Origin: Hyunsoonleella flava
Lineage (GTDB): Bacteria; Bacteroidota; Bacteroidia; Flavobacteriales; Flavobacteriaceae
Assembly: GCF_004310325.1 (NCBI RefSeq)
Contig: NZ_SIRT01000016.1
Location: 1 to 64,000 of the forward strand
Direction of reading: 5' to 3'
DNA: 64,000 nucleotides
In this document: in pieces, positions 53,931-63,154 of the stretch
Position numbering within the stretch: the stretch's first letter is position 1
Layout of the letters: each line of letters opens with the position of its first letter
Translations under genes and position numbers: made by a program
Notes under the pieces: generated by a model
The model's input: the letters and a program-made list of their open reading frames with translations, nothing else
Told to the model about the DNA's origin: nothing
Databases searched by the model: none

Positions 53931-54425
53931 GTGAAGAAATTAAAAGAGCGCTGGGAAATTCATAAAAACTGGCAACTTATTTTTCCCTTTTTGGGAATAG
54001 TAGGTTTAGGCTACTCAGCTTATCGCTTATCTTCTCTATTCTTACAAGATTATCACATTGCTTTAAATATAGCATTAGCAATTGGCATTTTCTTTTTATT
54101 GTTGAAATTAGTTCTATTTATTTTTAAGAAGCTTGAAAAGAAATGGGACTTTACATACCGTTGGGAGCTGATAAGCATTTTCATAGTATTTGCCCTTACA
54201 GGATCTTCTTCCGTTTTTGTCGGGAAGCCCATCATTAAATTTATGGGTATAACCAAAGAAAACCTCCCTTCTTTTGCATACTGGGTGTTATACATATTGA
54301 TTGGCTTTATTTTCTATCAAATTCTTTTGGTTGCAATAGGATGGCTTTTTGGTCAATATAAATTCTTTTGGAATTTTGAGAAGAAAATGTTGAGCAGACT
54401 TGGTTTAAAACGATTTGTTGAATAG
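53931..54425 (+). CDS. Integral membrane protein, DUF6787-like
   Basis: 164 residues with a GTG start. Four or five hydrophobic helices are evident (about 18-32, 42-62, 75-95, 117-140). RWEIHKNWQLIFPFLGIVG and WDFTYRWELISIFIVFALTGSSS look like two related halves, each starting with a W-rich amphipathic stretch. No catalytic motif. Its last base overlaps the GTG start of the next gene at 54425. Confidence 0.65.
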   Translation: MKKLKERWEIHKNWQLIFPFLGIVGLGYSAYRLSSLFLQDYHIALNIALAIGIFFLLLKLVLFIFKKLEKKWDFTYRWELISIFIVFALTGSSSVFVGKPIIKFMGITKENLPSFAYWVLYILIGFIFYQILLVAIGWLFGQYKFFWNFEKKMLSRLGLKRFVE

Positions 54426-54757
54426 TGCATAAGCTTAAGCAACATATCGCCTTTAGAATTTTTTCCATTATTTTGGCAGCTGCACTTCTTGTACCTGCAG
54501 CACTAAAATTTGCTCATGTTTTTGAGCATCATAAGCACATTGTTTGTAAGGGAGATAACTCTACACACATCCACCAAGTTGATTTAGAGTGTGAATTTTA
54601 TAAGTTTCAATTAAACCATCACTTTTTATTACCTATTGAAAACGATAGTTGGTTAGACGGTTCTTACCAATATCGAGTTTCTTCATTAACATACAAATTC
54701 CTTTATAATCATCGGCAATTATCTTTTTCTTTAAGAGGTCCGCCAGTTTTAGTTTAA
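54425..54757 (+). CDS. Small His-rich envelope protein upstream of a TonB receptor
   Basis: 110 residues, GTG start. One hydrophobic helix (about 10-30, IFSIILAAALLVPAALKFAH) may be a signal or anchor. It is followed by FEHHKHIVCKGDNSTHIHQ with many His and a Cys, then LNHHFLLP and a polar end. A metal-binding role is inference from composition. It starts within the stop of the gene before and is followed 31 bases later by the TonB receptor, so it is probably co-expressed with it. Confidence 0.6.
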   Translation: MHKLKQHIAFRIFSIILAAALLVPAALKFAHVFEHHKHIVCKGDNSTHIHQVDLECEFYKFQLNHHFLLPIENDSWLDGSYQYRVSSLTYKFLYNHRQLSFSLRGPPVLV

Positions 54758-54787
54758 AGTTCCAATTTTAAACTAAAACACAATTAG

Positions 54788-57187
54788 ATGAAACATTTCT
54801 TATGGATTGTGGTGCTTAGTATATTTAGCTTAGCCCACTCTCAAAACTGTACATACACTTTTATAGGTGAAATAGTGGATTTCCATGATGGTACGCCTAT
54901 GTCTGGAGCAACTGTATTTAACGAAAACAATAGTAGTTATACAGCCGCAGACATCAATGGTAAATTTTCTATTAAAAATCTATGTAACGGCAAATTAGTG
55001 CTGGTGATATCCCACATTGGATGTGAAACCAAACGCATAATAGTAGACATCGTTGGTGACTCCTATAAAAAAATAGTAATGGAGCACCACGCTGAAGAGC
55101 TAGAAGAGGTTGCTGTAACATCCAAAGGAATTACAAAAACCACGGTAACAGCTCAGGAAAGTGTTATTAAATCTGAAACTTTAGCACAGTATTCAAGCCT
55201 AAGTTTGGGTGATGCTTTAAAAGAAGTCTCTGGTGTGTCGTCAATAAATACAGGAAGCACTATTGTAAAACCCATTATAAATGGTTTGCATAGTAGCAGA
55301 GTTTTAATACTTAATAATGGGGTGCGCTTGCAGGACCAGGAATGGGGCATTGAACATGCACCAAATATTGACATTAATAGTGCAAACCAAATTTCTGTAA
55401 TTAAGGGATCTGGCACATTGGCTTACGGTGGTGACGCCATTGGCGGGGTTGTTGTTATTAAACCTACCAGAAGTATTCGTAAAGACACGCTTTACGGACG
55501 CACAATTCTTGGTGCACAAACCAACGGAAGAGGGTATAATATAACGTCAACCCTTAATAAGAATTATAAGTCAGGATGGTTTGCACAAGCTCAGGCCTCT
55601 TTTAGAAAGAATGGCGATTTTAAAGCCCCAGAATATTATTTAACTAATACGGGCAGTGATAGCAAAGGGTTTTCAACCCGATTTGGCAAACACACATTCC
55701 AATCTGGTTTTAACGTGTATTACAGTTATCTAAATAACGAAATAGGCATTCTTGGAGCATCGCACATAGGAAGTATTTTCGACTTGCGACGCGCCATAAA
55801 CTCAGGAGAACCCAGTCTTGTTGAAGCATTTAGCTATGATATTAACCCACCTAAACAGGACGTTACACATCATTTAGCGAAACTAGGTTACTACAAACGG
55901 TTTCAAAATTTTGGTAAGGTGAGTTTGCAGTACGATTATCAAAATAATAGACGTTTGGAGTTTGACGTGAGAATTGGAGATAGAAGGAATATTCCTGCTG
56001 TTGATTTAGAGTTGCAAACCCATACCGTTTTAGTGGATTTAAATTTAGATTCCAATCTTAAACGAAAGTGGAATTTTGGAATGATGGGGCGATATCAAGA
56101 TAACTTTGCAAATCCTGACACAGGTGTAAGGCGTCTAATTCCCGACTATAACAAATATGATTTTGGCATATACACAACAACCGAGTGGAAACTGCAAGAC
56201 AATTTGGTTGTTGATGCCGGTTTACGTTATGATTTCAATAGAATAGATGCTAAGAAGTTTTACCGAAAATCAAGATGGGAAGAACGAGGTTATGATGCAG
56301 AATTTTCTAATCTTATAATTGATGAAACACCCACGCAGTTTTTAACAAATCCTGTTTTTAATTATCACAATGTTTCAGCTTCCATTGGCTCAAAATTCTT
56401 TTTAAATGATAAGAGTTATGTCATCGGCAATTATGCCTTGGCTAGCAGGCCTCCAAATGCTTCAGAATTATTTAGTGATGGTTTACACCATTCTGCAGCA
56501 AGATTCGAATTGGGAGACATTAGATTCAACAAAGAAGTATCTAATAGAATTTCTGGTTCTTTTGTGCACGACACTCCTAGATTTAATCTGGAAGCAGAGG
56601 TATTTTATAATACCATCAATGACTTTATGTATATAAGACCTGTTGATGATATACTTACCAATAGAGGCCCATTTCCTATATGGGAATACCAACAAACCGA
56701 TGCTGAATTATATGGTTTTAATTTAAGTACTGCTTATAATTTTACATCTAGTTGGCAATGGCAAAATAAAACAGCATTTGTAAAAGGGTACGACCGTGTT
56801 GAGAGTTTACCATTGATAAACATGCCTCCCTTTAACACTTTTAATCAAATAACCTACAGTAATGAGGCTTGGAACCAGTTTTCAGTGAGCTTAAAATCTG
56901 AGTGGTTTTTTGAACAGAACGAATGGCCCAATTTTAATTATGTAGTACAAAATCAACTGACGGACGAGGAACTGGAAATAAAAATCAGTAATCCCCCACC
57001 TGCATATCACTTATTGCATTTTTATAGTGAAGCTACCTTTAGTTTTAGTGAAAAAACAAGTTTAAATGTCGCCTTAGGTATTAACAACTTATTGGATACA
57101 TCTTATAGAAATTATCTTAACCAATTACGCTTTTTTGCCGATGATTTAGGGCGTAATATAACATTACAATTACGATTCAATTATTAA
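54788..57187 (+). CDS. TonB-dependent receptor
   Basis: 799 residues. Signal peptide (LWIVVLSIFSLAHSQ), a CarboxypepD_reg-like domain (TFIGEIVDFHDGTPMSGATV to about residue 95), a plug domain (SLGDALKEVSGVSSINTGST, VLILNNGVRLQDQEWGIEHA, GSGTLAYGGDAIGGVVVI) and a 22-strand barrel ending in GRNITLQLRFNY. It imports a large ligand across the outer membrane with TonB energy. Ligand type is not given by the sequence; the His-rich neighbour and the small lipoprotein after it would fit a metal such as zinc, which is inference. Confidence 0.9.
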   Translation: MKHFLWIVVLSIFSLAHSQNCTYTFIGEIVDFHDGTPMSGATVFNENNSSYTAADINGKFSIKNLCNGKLVLVISHIGCETKRIIVDIVGDSYKKIVMEHHAEELEEVAVTSKGITKTTVTAQESVIKSETLAQYSSLSLGDALKEVSGVSSINTGSTIVKPIINGLHSSRVLILNNGVRLQDQEWGIEHAPNIDINSANQISVIKGSGTLAYGGDAIGGVVVIKPTRSIRKDTLYGRTILGAQTNGRGYNITSTLNKNYKSGWFAQAQASFRKNGDFKAPEYYLTNTGSDSKGFSTRFGKHTFQSGFNVYYSYLNNEIGILGASHIGSIFDLRRAINSGEPSLVEAFSYDINPPKQDVTHHLAKLGYYKRFQNFGKVSLQYDYQNNRRLEFDVRIGDRRNIPAVDLELQTHTVLVDLNLDSNLKRKWNFGMMGRYQDNFANPDTGVRRLIPDYNKYDFGIYTTTEWKLQDNLVVDAGLRYDFNRIDAKKFYRKSRWEERGYDAEFSNLIIDETPTQFLTNPVFNYHNVSASIGSKFFLNDKSYVIGNYALASRPPNASELFSDGLHHSAARFELGDIRFNKEVSNRISGSFVHDTPRFNLEAEVFYNTINDFMYIRPVDDILTNRGPFPIWEYQQTDAELYGFNLSTAYNFTSSWQWQNKTAFVKGYDRVESLPLINMPPFNTFNQITYSNEAWNQFSVSLKSEWFFEQNEWPNFNYVVQNQLTDEELEIKISNPPPAYHLLHFYSEATFSFSEKTSLNVALGINNLLDTSYRNYLNQLRFFADDLGRNITLQLRFNY

Positions 57188-57249
57188 AAAATAAATACAA
57201 TACATTAAATTTTAAAAAAATGAAAATCAAATATTTAAATTCAAATCTC

Positions 57250-57828
57250 ATGAAATCTACTAAATGTTTACTTGCAGCATTATTTTGCTTAACACTAGTT
57301 ACATCTTGTGACAATGATGATGACACGCCAGCACCAGTTCTTGAAGAAGAAATAATTACGAATGTTACATTGACGTTTGTGAATGATGCAAATGCATCAG
57401 ACGTTGTTGTTATGAGTAATGTAGCTCCTGATGGGCAGGATGGTGCTTCTACCAGCCAAGTAACTGGAGCTTTTACAACTGGTGCAACGTATTCTTTAAG
57501 CCTTTCCTTAGTGAATGCGGAAGACCCTAATGCCCCTGAAGATGTATTGAATGAAGACATTATACAGGAAGCAGACGAACACTTTTTTGCGTATGCCGTG
57601 AGCGGAATTAATTTAACTATGACAAGGGACGCAAACGACGTTGCTGGTCCTGACGGAAGTAAATTAGGCGTTAATACTACTTGGGTTGCTGGTACCGCAA
57701 GTACGGGTGATGTTCAAATTAGATTAATTCATGAACCAACAACTGTTGACGATTCCAATGAGTTTGGATCTGTAAGCGGTGGTTCAGAAGATATTAATAT
57801 CACTTTTGAAGATGTAGAAATTCAATAA
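57250..57828 (+). CDS. Lipoprotein associated with the TonB receptor
   Basis: 192 residues from the second ATG (57250); the first at 57220 adds ten polar residues before the signal. The signal ends LVTSC. The mature chain begins with an acidic Asp/Glu stretch (DNDDDTPAPVLEEE), then beta-rich segments with TLTFVNDAN, EDVLNEDIIQEADEHFF and VQIRLIHEPTTVDDSNEFG, the pattern of an Ig-like fold. It follows the TonB receptor by about 60 bases and is probably its outer-face partner. Function unknown. Confidence 0.75.
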   Translation: MKSTKCLLAALFCLTLVTSCDNDDDTPAPVLEEEIITNVTLTFVNDANASDVVVMSNVAPDGQDGASTSQVTGAFTTGATYSLSLSLVNAEDPNAPEDVLNEDIIQEADEHFFAYAVSGINLTMTRDANDVAGPDGSKLGVNTTWVAGTASTGDVQIRLIHEPTTVDDSNEFGSVSGGSEDINITFEDVEIQ

Positions 57829-57846
57829 ACATCAATTAAACACTAT

Positions 57847-57878
57847 AAAAAAAGCACTCATATGAGTGCTTTTTTTTA
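57847..57878. terminator. Bidirectional terminator
   Basis: A perfect palindrome aaagcactcatatgagtgcttt with T runs on the right and A runs on the left can end both the TonB-associated unit and the convergent gene at 57876. Confidence 0.85.
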
Positions 57879-58154
57879 TACCTCTATTATGGTTTCTTTG
57901 CTTTTAAACACATAGCTGTACAGCCACATCAAAGTAAATGTTGGTATCACATCCAGCCCTGGCATTGCTTCTTCGATAAAAGCAACTGCAGCGGCTATTT
58001 TACCTGTTTTGCCTTTGTATAATTTGGTCATTAAATAGGCAGCAACAGGTGCCCAGACCACATCAGTAAACTCTCCAATACCTGGAATTAAAAAAGAAAT
58101 ATATCCCATGGCATCAAAAAGGATACTTAATGCTAATTTTCTGTATTTATTCAT
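57876..58154 (-). CDS. Small conserved membrane protein
   Basis: 92 residues, not assigned to a family. Hydrophobic helices at about 15-35 (MGYISFLIPGIGEFTDVVW) and 70-85; AAAVAFIEEAMPGLDVIPTF is a third. IPGIG and PGLDVIPT repeat a Pro/Gly-turn pattern. It precedes no co-directional gene closely other than folE copy 2, from which it is separated by 45 bases and which is upstream on the same strand. Confidence 0.6.
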   Translation of the reverse strand: MNKYRKLALSILFDAMGYISFLIPGIGEFTDVVWAPVAAYLMTKLYKGKTGKIAAAVAFIEEAMPGLDVIPTFTLMWLYSYVFKSKETIIEV

Positions 58155-58199
58155 TCAATAATTAATTTAACAAATTGAAAGCAAGAAACATACCAAAAT

Positions 58200-58787
58200 T
58201 TATTTCCCTATTAGTTTCAAAAACTCATTCCGAGTTTCAATAGTTTCAAACTGACCTCTAAAACCTGAAGTAGTTGTGATAGAGTTTTGTTTTTGCACCC
58301 CTCTCATCATCATGCACATGTGCGACGCTTCAATAACCACCGCTACGCCCTGTGGTTTCAAAGTGTCATTTATACAATCTAAAATTTGCTCTGTTAAGCG
58401 TTCTTGTACTTGCAAACGTCTTGCAAAAACATCCACGATTCTTGGAAGTTTACTCAACCCGACAATATGTCCGTTAGGAATGTAAGCAATATGCACCTTT
58501 CCAAAAAATGGTAAAATATGGTGCTCGCAAAGTGAATACAGCTCTATGTCCTTAACAATCACCATTTCGTTATAGGACTCTTTAAACATGGCCCCAGTTA
58601 AAATTTCAACAGGATCCTGATCGTAGCCCTGTGTTAAAAATTGCATTGCTTTTGCGGCACGCTCTGGTGTTTTCAAAAGACCATCCCGCTTTACATTCTC
58701 ACCTAAACCTTCAATGATAGCTGCATATCGTTCCTTAATATCTTCAGTGATTTTAACATTGTACTCCTCTAAATTTTTATATGGCAT
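58200..58787 (-). CDS. folE: GTP cyclohydrolase I (copy 2)
   Basis: 195 residues, close to the bacterial standard length. Zinc ligands Cys87 and His89 in [11 protein letters not shown], and Cys158 in HMCMMMRG, are present, as is [20 protein letters not shown]. This copy is nearer the classical FolE pattern than the one at 7449 (which has HLCVNSRG). Both should make dihydroneopterin triphosphate. One may serve folate and the other queuosine or another pterin; that is inference. It is divergent from the DUF5916 gene. Confidence 0.95.
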   Translation of the reverse strand: MPYKNLEEYNVKITEDIKERYAAIIEGLGENVKRDGLLKTPERAAKAMQFLTQGYDQDPVEILTGAMFKESYNEMVIVKDIELYSLCEHHILPFFGKVHIAYIPNGHIVGLSKLPRIVDVFARRLQVQERLTEQILDCINDTLKPQGVAVVIEASHMCMMMRGVQKQNSITTTSGFRGQFETIETRNEFLKLIGK

Positions 58788-58965
58788 AGTAATTTATATT
58801 CTTAGATTATAAAGTTAGCTAAATTTCACTTACAGTTTGTAAATACTTTGAAGTGCTTTTTAACTTTTTGTTAGGACTAAAACATATTTAGTGAGGTTAT
58901 TTTTGCAAAACAAACAATGATAACTACAAATTGTTTGTTACAAATAGGCAGGCAAAAATTTTAGA

Positions 58966-61395
58966 ATGAAGCACATCATCATCTTATCAATCCTCTTCTG
59001 TTTTTTTTCAAGTATCCCTGCACAAAATAAAAAAATATATCAAATAACTAGGACAGAAACTCCACCAATTATTGATGGTAAGTTAGATGATGCAGTTTGG
59101 CAAAAGGCCGAAATAGCAACTGGATTTGTTGAATATAGGCCCGATATTGGGAATATACCACCCAAAAATGAACGAACCGAAGTAAAAATGAGCTATGATA
59201 ATAAAGCCATTTACGTTGCTGCTTATCTCTATGACGACCCAAATCTTATCATGCGCCAGTTTAATGTAAGAGACAACTTTGGACAAGCTGATTTTTTCGA
59301 ATTGGTTTTAAACCCAAATAATGACGGAATCAATGACGTAAAATTTTTGGTGTTTAGCTCAGGAAATCAAGCTGATGCCTTAACCAGTTCTGGAGATAAT
59401 GATTTTAGCTGGAATGCCGTTTGGGATAGTGCTGTAAAACTTAAAGACGATGGTTGGGTAGTAGAAATGAAAATACCTTATAGAACACTGCGTTTTTCCA
59501 ATAAAAATATACAAACCTGGGGGTTACAATTTCAGAGGCAATATAGAAGGCGTCGTGCACAGTACGCTTGGAATCCTATTGACGTTACCGTTGGTAATTC
59601 CAGTCAATATCATGGAGAGCTTCGTGGCTTAAAAGGTATTCAACCTCCAACAAGACTTATTTTTTATCCCTTTACAACAGGTTTGCTAAACACTATCGAT
59701 GGTAATACGGATACTAATTTTACAGTTGGTTTGGATGTTAAGTATGGAATTACTGAAAACTTTACGCTTGATGCTACATTGATTCCTGATTTTAGTCAAG
59801 CAGGTTTTGATAATTTAGAGCTAAATCTAGGCCCATTTGAACTCACCTTTTCAGAGCAGCGTCAATTCTTTACAGAGGGTGTCGACCTATTTAATAAAGG
59901 GAATTTGTTTTTCTCAAGAAGGGTTGGAAGTGCGCCATCCGGTAACGCATCTTTAAATGAAAATGAAATTGTGGTGAACGACCCAAATACCGTTAAAGTG
60001 TTGAATGCCGTAAAAGTATCAGGCAGGACAAAAAAAGGTTTGGGCATAGGAGTTTTTAATGCCTTTACAGAACGGACAACAGCAAGTTTAAGAGACACCA
60101 TCAGCGGAGAAACTAGGGATGAAGTAGTAGAACCATTCTCTAATTATAATATTGTGGTTGTTGACAAACAGTTTAATCAAAATTCTTCTGTGAGTTTTAT
60201 TAATACTAATGTTTCAAGGTCTGGTAGATTTAGAGATGCCAATGTTACGGGATTACTGGCAGATATTACCAACAAACGAAATACGTACAACGTTGAAGGT
60301 CAGTTAAAAATGAGTCATCTAACGAATTCAGATGGATCGACCACCACAGGATATAGCACCTATGCCAGTGTTGAAAAGACGCATGGTAATTTTAGATATG
60401 GTGTAGAACACGAGTATACAGATACAAATTATGACATTAATGATATTGGATTATTACTTAGAAATAATTTCAATAACATTAATATTGATGTTTCGTATAG
60501 AATATTTGAACCAACCAAGCGCTTGAACAATTATCGTATAAACTCTTGGTTAAACTTAAGGAGATTGGCTAGCCCAAGTGTCTACACAGGAGGTAATACT
60601 GGTATACGATATAGAGCTACAACAAAAAGCCTTCATGGTTTTGGAGGTTTGGTGAACTTTAATTTTGGAAAACAATTTGATTACTTCGAACCTCGACAAG
60701 AAAACAAGTTTTTTATATTCGAAAACCGTTTGTATGCTGAGGCCTTTATTTCATCAAACTATAATAATGTTTTTGCCATTGATGCAGAAATACGAGGTAG
60801 ACGGTTTTTTGAAACTGGTAGGGATTCTAGGGATTTTGGTTTTAGCATAGAACCAAGGGTTAGATTTACAGATAAGTTCTTGGTCACCTATTCTTTTGAA
60901 AGAGATAAACGAAAAAACGATAGAGGTTATGCCACTAAATTTAATGATGAAAGCATTTTTGGTGAAAGAGATAGAACCACAATAACCAATCGCATAACCG
61001 GTCGTTATAATTTTAATCCGCTTAATGCCTTGTCATTAACGTTTCGCCATTATTGGTCCAATGTAAAATATGACGAACCCTTATTCACATTACTCGATAA
61101 CGGCAGACTTACACAAGAAAGGGGTATTATAATTTCAGATTTAGATAACGACCCTAATATTAATTTCAGTACATGGAACCTTGATTTAAACTACTCTTGG
61201 CAATTTGCTCCTGGTAGTTTTTTAACTGCACTTTACAGAAATCAACTATTCAATGCGAATGATGCTTCAGAGCTAGGATTTTCAGACACCTTAAACAATC
61301 TTTTTGAACAACCCATACAGCACACATTTTCTCTACGGATACAATATTTTATTGATTATAATTACCTAAAGAAGGTAGCTAAACAAGTAATTTAA
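58966..61395 (+). CDS. DUF5916 family protein with CBM9-like N-terminal domain
   Basis: 809 residues with a signal peptide (ILSILFCFFSSIPAQ). Residues about 20-215 are a carbohydrate-binding-family-9-like domain (PPIIDGKLDDAVWQKAE, EVKMSYDNKAIYVAAYLYD, DFFELVLNPNNDG, GWVVEMKIPYRTLRF). The rest is DUF5916, a large region with repeated beta strands like a barrel (FSEQRQFFTEGVDLF, GYSTYASVEKTHGNFRYGVE). It is likely in the outer membrane, with unknown substrate. A -7-like box TATTTTTG lies at 58898-58905. Confidence 0.85.
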   Translation: MKHIIILSILFCFFSSIPAQNKKIYQITRTETPPIIDGKLDDAVWQKAEIATGFVEYRPDIGNIPPKNERTEVKMSYDNKAIYVAAYLYDDPNLIMRQFNVRDNFGQADFFELVLNPNNDGINDVKFLVFSSGNQADALTSSGDNDFSWNAVWDSAVKLKDDGWVVEMKIPYRTLRFSNKNIQTWGLQFQRQYRRRRAQYAWNPIDVTVGNSSQYHGELRGLKGIQPPTRLIFYPFTTGLLNTIDGNTDTNFTVGLDVKYGITENFTLDATLIPDFSQAGFDNLELNLGPFELTFSEQRQFFTEGVDLFNKGNLFFSRRVGSAPSGNASLNENEIVVNDPNTVKVLNAVKVSGRTKKGLGIGVFNAFTERTTASLRDTISGETRDEVVEPFSNYNIVVVDKQFNQNSSVSFINTNVSRSGRFRDANVTGLLADITNKRNTYNVEGQLKMSHLTNSDGSTTTGYSTYASVEKTHGNFRYGVEHEYTDTNYDINDIGLLLRNNFNNINIDVSYRIFEPTKRLNNYRINSWLNLRRLASPSVYTGGNTGIRYRATTKSLHGFGGLVNFNFGKQFDYFEPRQENKFFIFENRLYAEAFISSNYNNVFAIDAEIRGRRFFETGRDSRDFGFSIEPRVRFTDKFLVTYSFERDKRKNDRGYATKFNDESIFGERDRTTITNRITGRYNFNPLNALSLTFRHYWSNVKYDEPLFTLLDNGRLTQERGIIISDLDNDPNINFSTWNLDLNYSWQFAPGSFLTALYRNQLFNANDASELGFSDTLNNLFEQPIQHTFSLRIQYFIDYNYLKKVAKQVI

Positions 61396-61467
61396 ATCAT
61401 AACGATTAACTATTAATTGCGCAAGATGTCTTAAAACATTAAATTTCGGTTTTCTTAGAAGCCAAAT

Positions 61468-62130
61468 ATGATTAAAGCAAAAAACATACATAAATATTAT
61501 GACGACCTACATGTCTTAAAGGGCGTAAATATTGAAGTAAAAACTGGTGAAATAGTTTCCATTGTTGGCGCGTCAGGTGCAGGAAAAACCACGTTGCTTC
61601 AAATTTTGGGTACTTTAGACAGAGCTTCTAAAACTGAAGATTTTAATCTAAAAATAAATGACACCGAGGTAAAGGCCTTGAACGATAAGGCTCTTGCGAA
61701 ATTTAGAAATGAACATATTGGTTTTATTTTTCAATTCCATCAACTTTTACCTGAATTTACTGCTCTAGAAAATGTATGCCTACCAGCATTTATTAAAGGC
61801 ACAAAAAAAAATGATGCTGAAAAACGTGCCAAAGAACTCCTTGATTTTTTAGGTTTATCACATCGTTATGATCATAAACCTAATGAGTTATCTGGAGGCG
61901 AACAACAACGTGTGGCAGTAGCAAGGGCATTAGTTAACAACCCTGATTTAATATTCGCCGATGAACCTTCCGGCAACTTAGATAGCGAATCTGCCGAAAA
62001 TCTTCACAACCTCTTTTTTAAATTGCGTGAGGAATTCGGACAAACATTTGTGATTGTAACCCACAATGAAGAACTAGCAGATATGGCTGACAGAAAACTG
62101 GTTATGGTGGATGGAAAAATTATTAACTGA
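61468..62130 (+). CDS. ABC transporter ATP-binding protein, LolD-like
   Basis: 220 residues. Walker [14 protein letters not shown]-loop [18 protein letters not shown], signature [16 protein letters not shown], Walker [15 protein letters not shown], and H-loop VTHNEEL. It fits the LolD/MacB class, which in Gram-negatives releases lipoproteins from the inner membrane or exports compounds. No permease gene is beside it in this window, so its partner must be elsewhere. Confidence 0.9.
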   Translation: MIKAKNIHKYYDDLHVLKGVNIEVKTGEIVSIVGASGAGKTTLLQILGTLDRASKTEDFNLKINDTEVKALNDKALAKFRNEHIGFIFQFHQLLPEFTALENVCLPAFIKGTKKNDAEKRAKELLDFLGLSHRYDHKPNELSGGEQQRVAVARALVNNPDLIFADEPSGNLDSESAENLHNLFFKLREEFGQTFVIVTHNEELADMADRKLVMVDGKIIN

Positions 62131-62172
62131 GACTCATAGACCCTCAGGCTTTAATCTTTATAAAACTCTTTT

Positions 62173-62994
62173 TTAGTTAAAAGATTTTGTTACACCCAAT
62201 ATAGTATATGTCTTGTTGTTATAATTAATTTCAATATCGGAAAGGTCCCCTATTTCAAGGTCAATAATTCCAGATTTAATATCTCTAGGTAATAGGTCAA
62301 AATGTAATGGTTGATCAAAAACTAATAAATAAGCAACTCCATTAGAACCTACACCATATTGAAATGAATCTAGCAGATATTCATCATCCCAGATATCCAT
62401 TGGGGTATCAGCACCAGCGATCCATGTTCTAATTCCATCTTCATCGAAAGCAATACTTATACCGTCTTGAGTACTAATAACGCCATTCTCAACTTTAACA
62501 CCAAATTCTAAATTGCCATCTGCATTTTCACCAAAATTCTCAATGATCTGTGTGCCTTCAACCTTGAAAATTTCATCGTAGAAATTGATAAACGTGGAGG
62601 TGTGCACACTTCCAGGTTGATTGTACCATCCTGTAGATACTATGGAGATAACGCCACTTCGGGTAATACCGTCTCTACACAACGTTCCAGATCCATAATT
62701 AATAGTTATTGTTTTTGGAAAGGTTTCTAAATCAAAAGGCTCTATAGTAAGTATAGGGTCTGTTTTACCATTACGTACTTTATTAGTTAACGCTATTTCA
62801 GCATTTAGTATGGCATCACCGCTATTGTTGACCGCATCTTGAAAAATTTGATTAGCCAATGTATACTCATTAAGTATTTCTGAATAGAAAGCAATAACCT
62901 CCTCAATGTCTGGAGTATCCTCTTCTCGAGGCGCTTCACTTCGTTGACATGCCACTAACAACATGGCAAATATAACAGTAGTAATTTTTTTCAT
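62173..62994 (-). CDS. Lipoprotein of unknown function
   Basis: 273 residues with a lipoprotein signal ending LLVAC. Mature residues 20-60 are acidic and helical; the remainder is beta-rich with TITINYGSGTLCRDGITRSG, a strand-turn pattern around SVHTSTFINFYDE, and GNLEFGVKVENGVIS. A single Cys in the mature part other than the lipid anchor. I do not recognise a family. It stands alone between a convergent LolD-like gene and an MFS gene. Confidence 0.6.
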   Translation of the reverse strand: MKKITTVIFAMLLVACQRSEAPREEDTPDIEEVIAFYSEILNEYTLANQIFQDAVNNSGDAILNAEIALTNKVRNGKTDPILTIEPFDLETFPKTITINYGSGTLCRDGITRSGVISIVSTGWYNQPGSVHTSTFINFYDEIFKVEGTQIIENFGENADGNLEFGVKVENGVISTQDGISIAFDEDGIRTWIAGADTPMDIWDDEYLLDSFQYGVGSNGVAYLLVFDQPLHFDLLPRDIKSGIIDLEIGDLSDIEINYNNKTYTILGVTKSFN

Positions 62995-63154
62995 AATCTT
63001 TGGGTTTTCACTATATAATAACGTGTTTTAGTATGCTTTAATTGTAACAATACAACTTAACTTTCAAGTCTTGGGGTAAAATTACAAATTAAAACCGATT
63101 ACTAAACCTCATTTAGACAATACCATACTGGATTAAAACAACTTAGCAATATTG

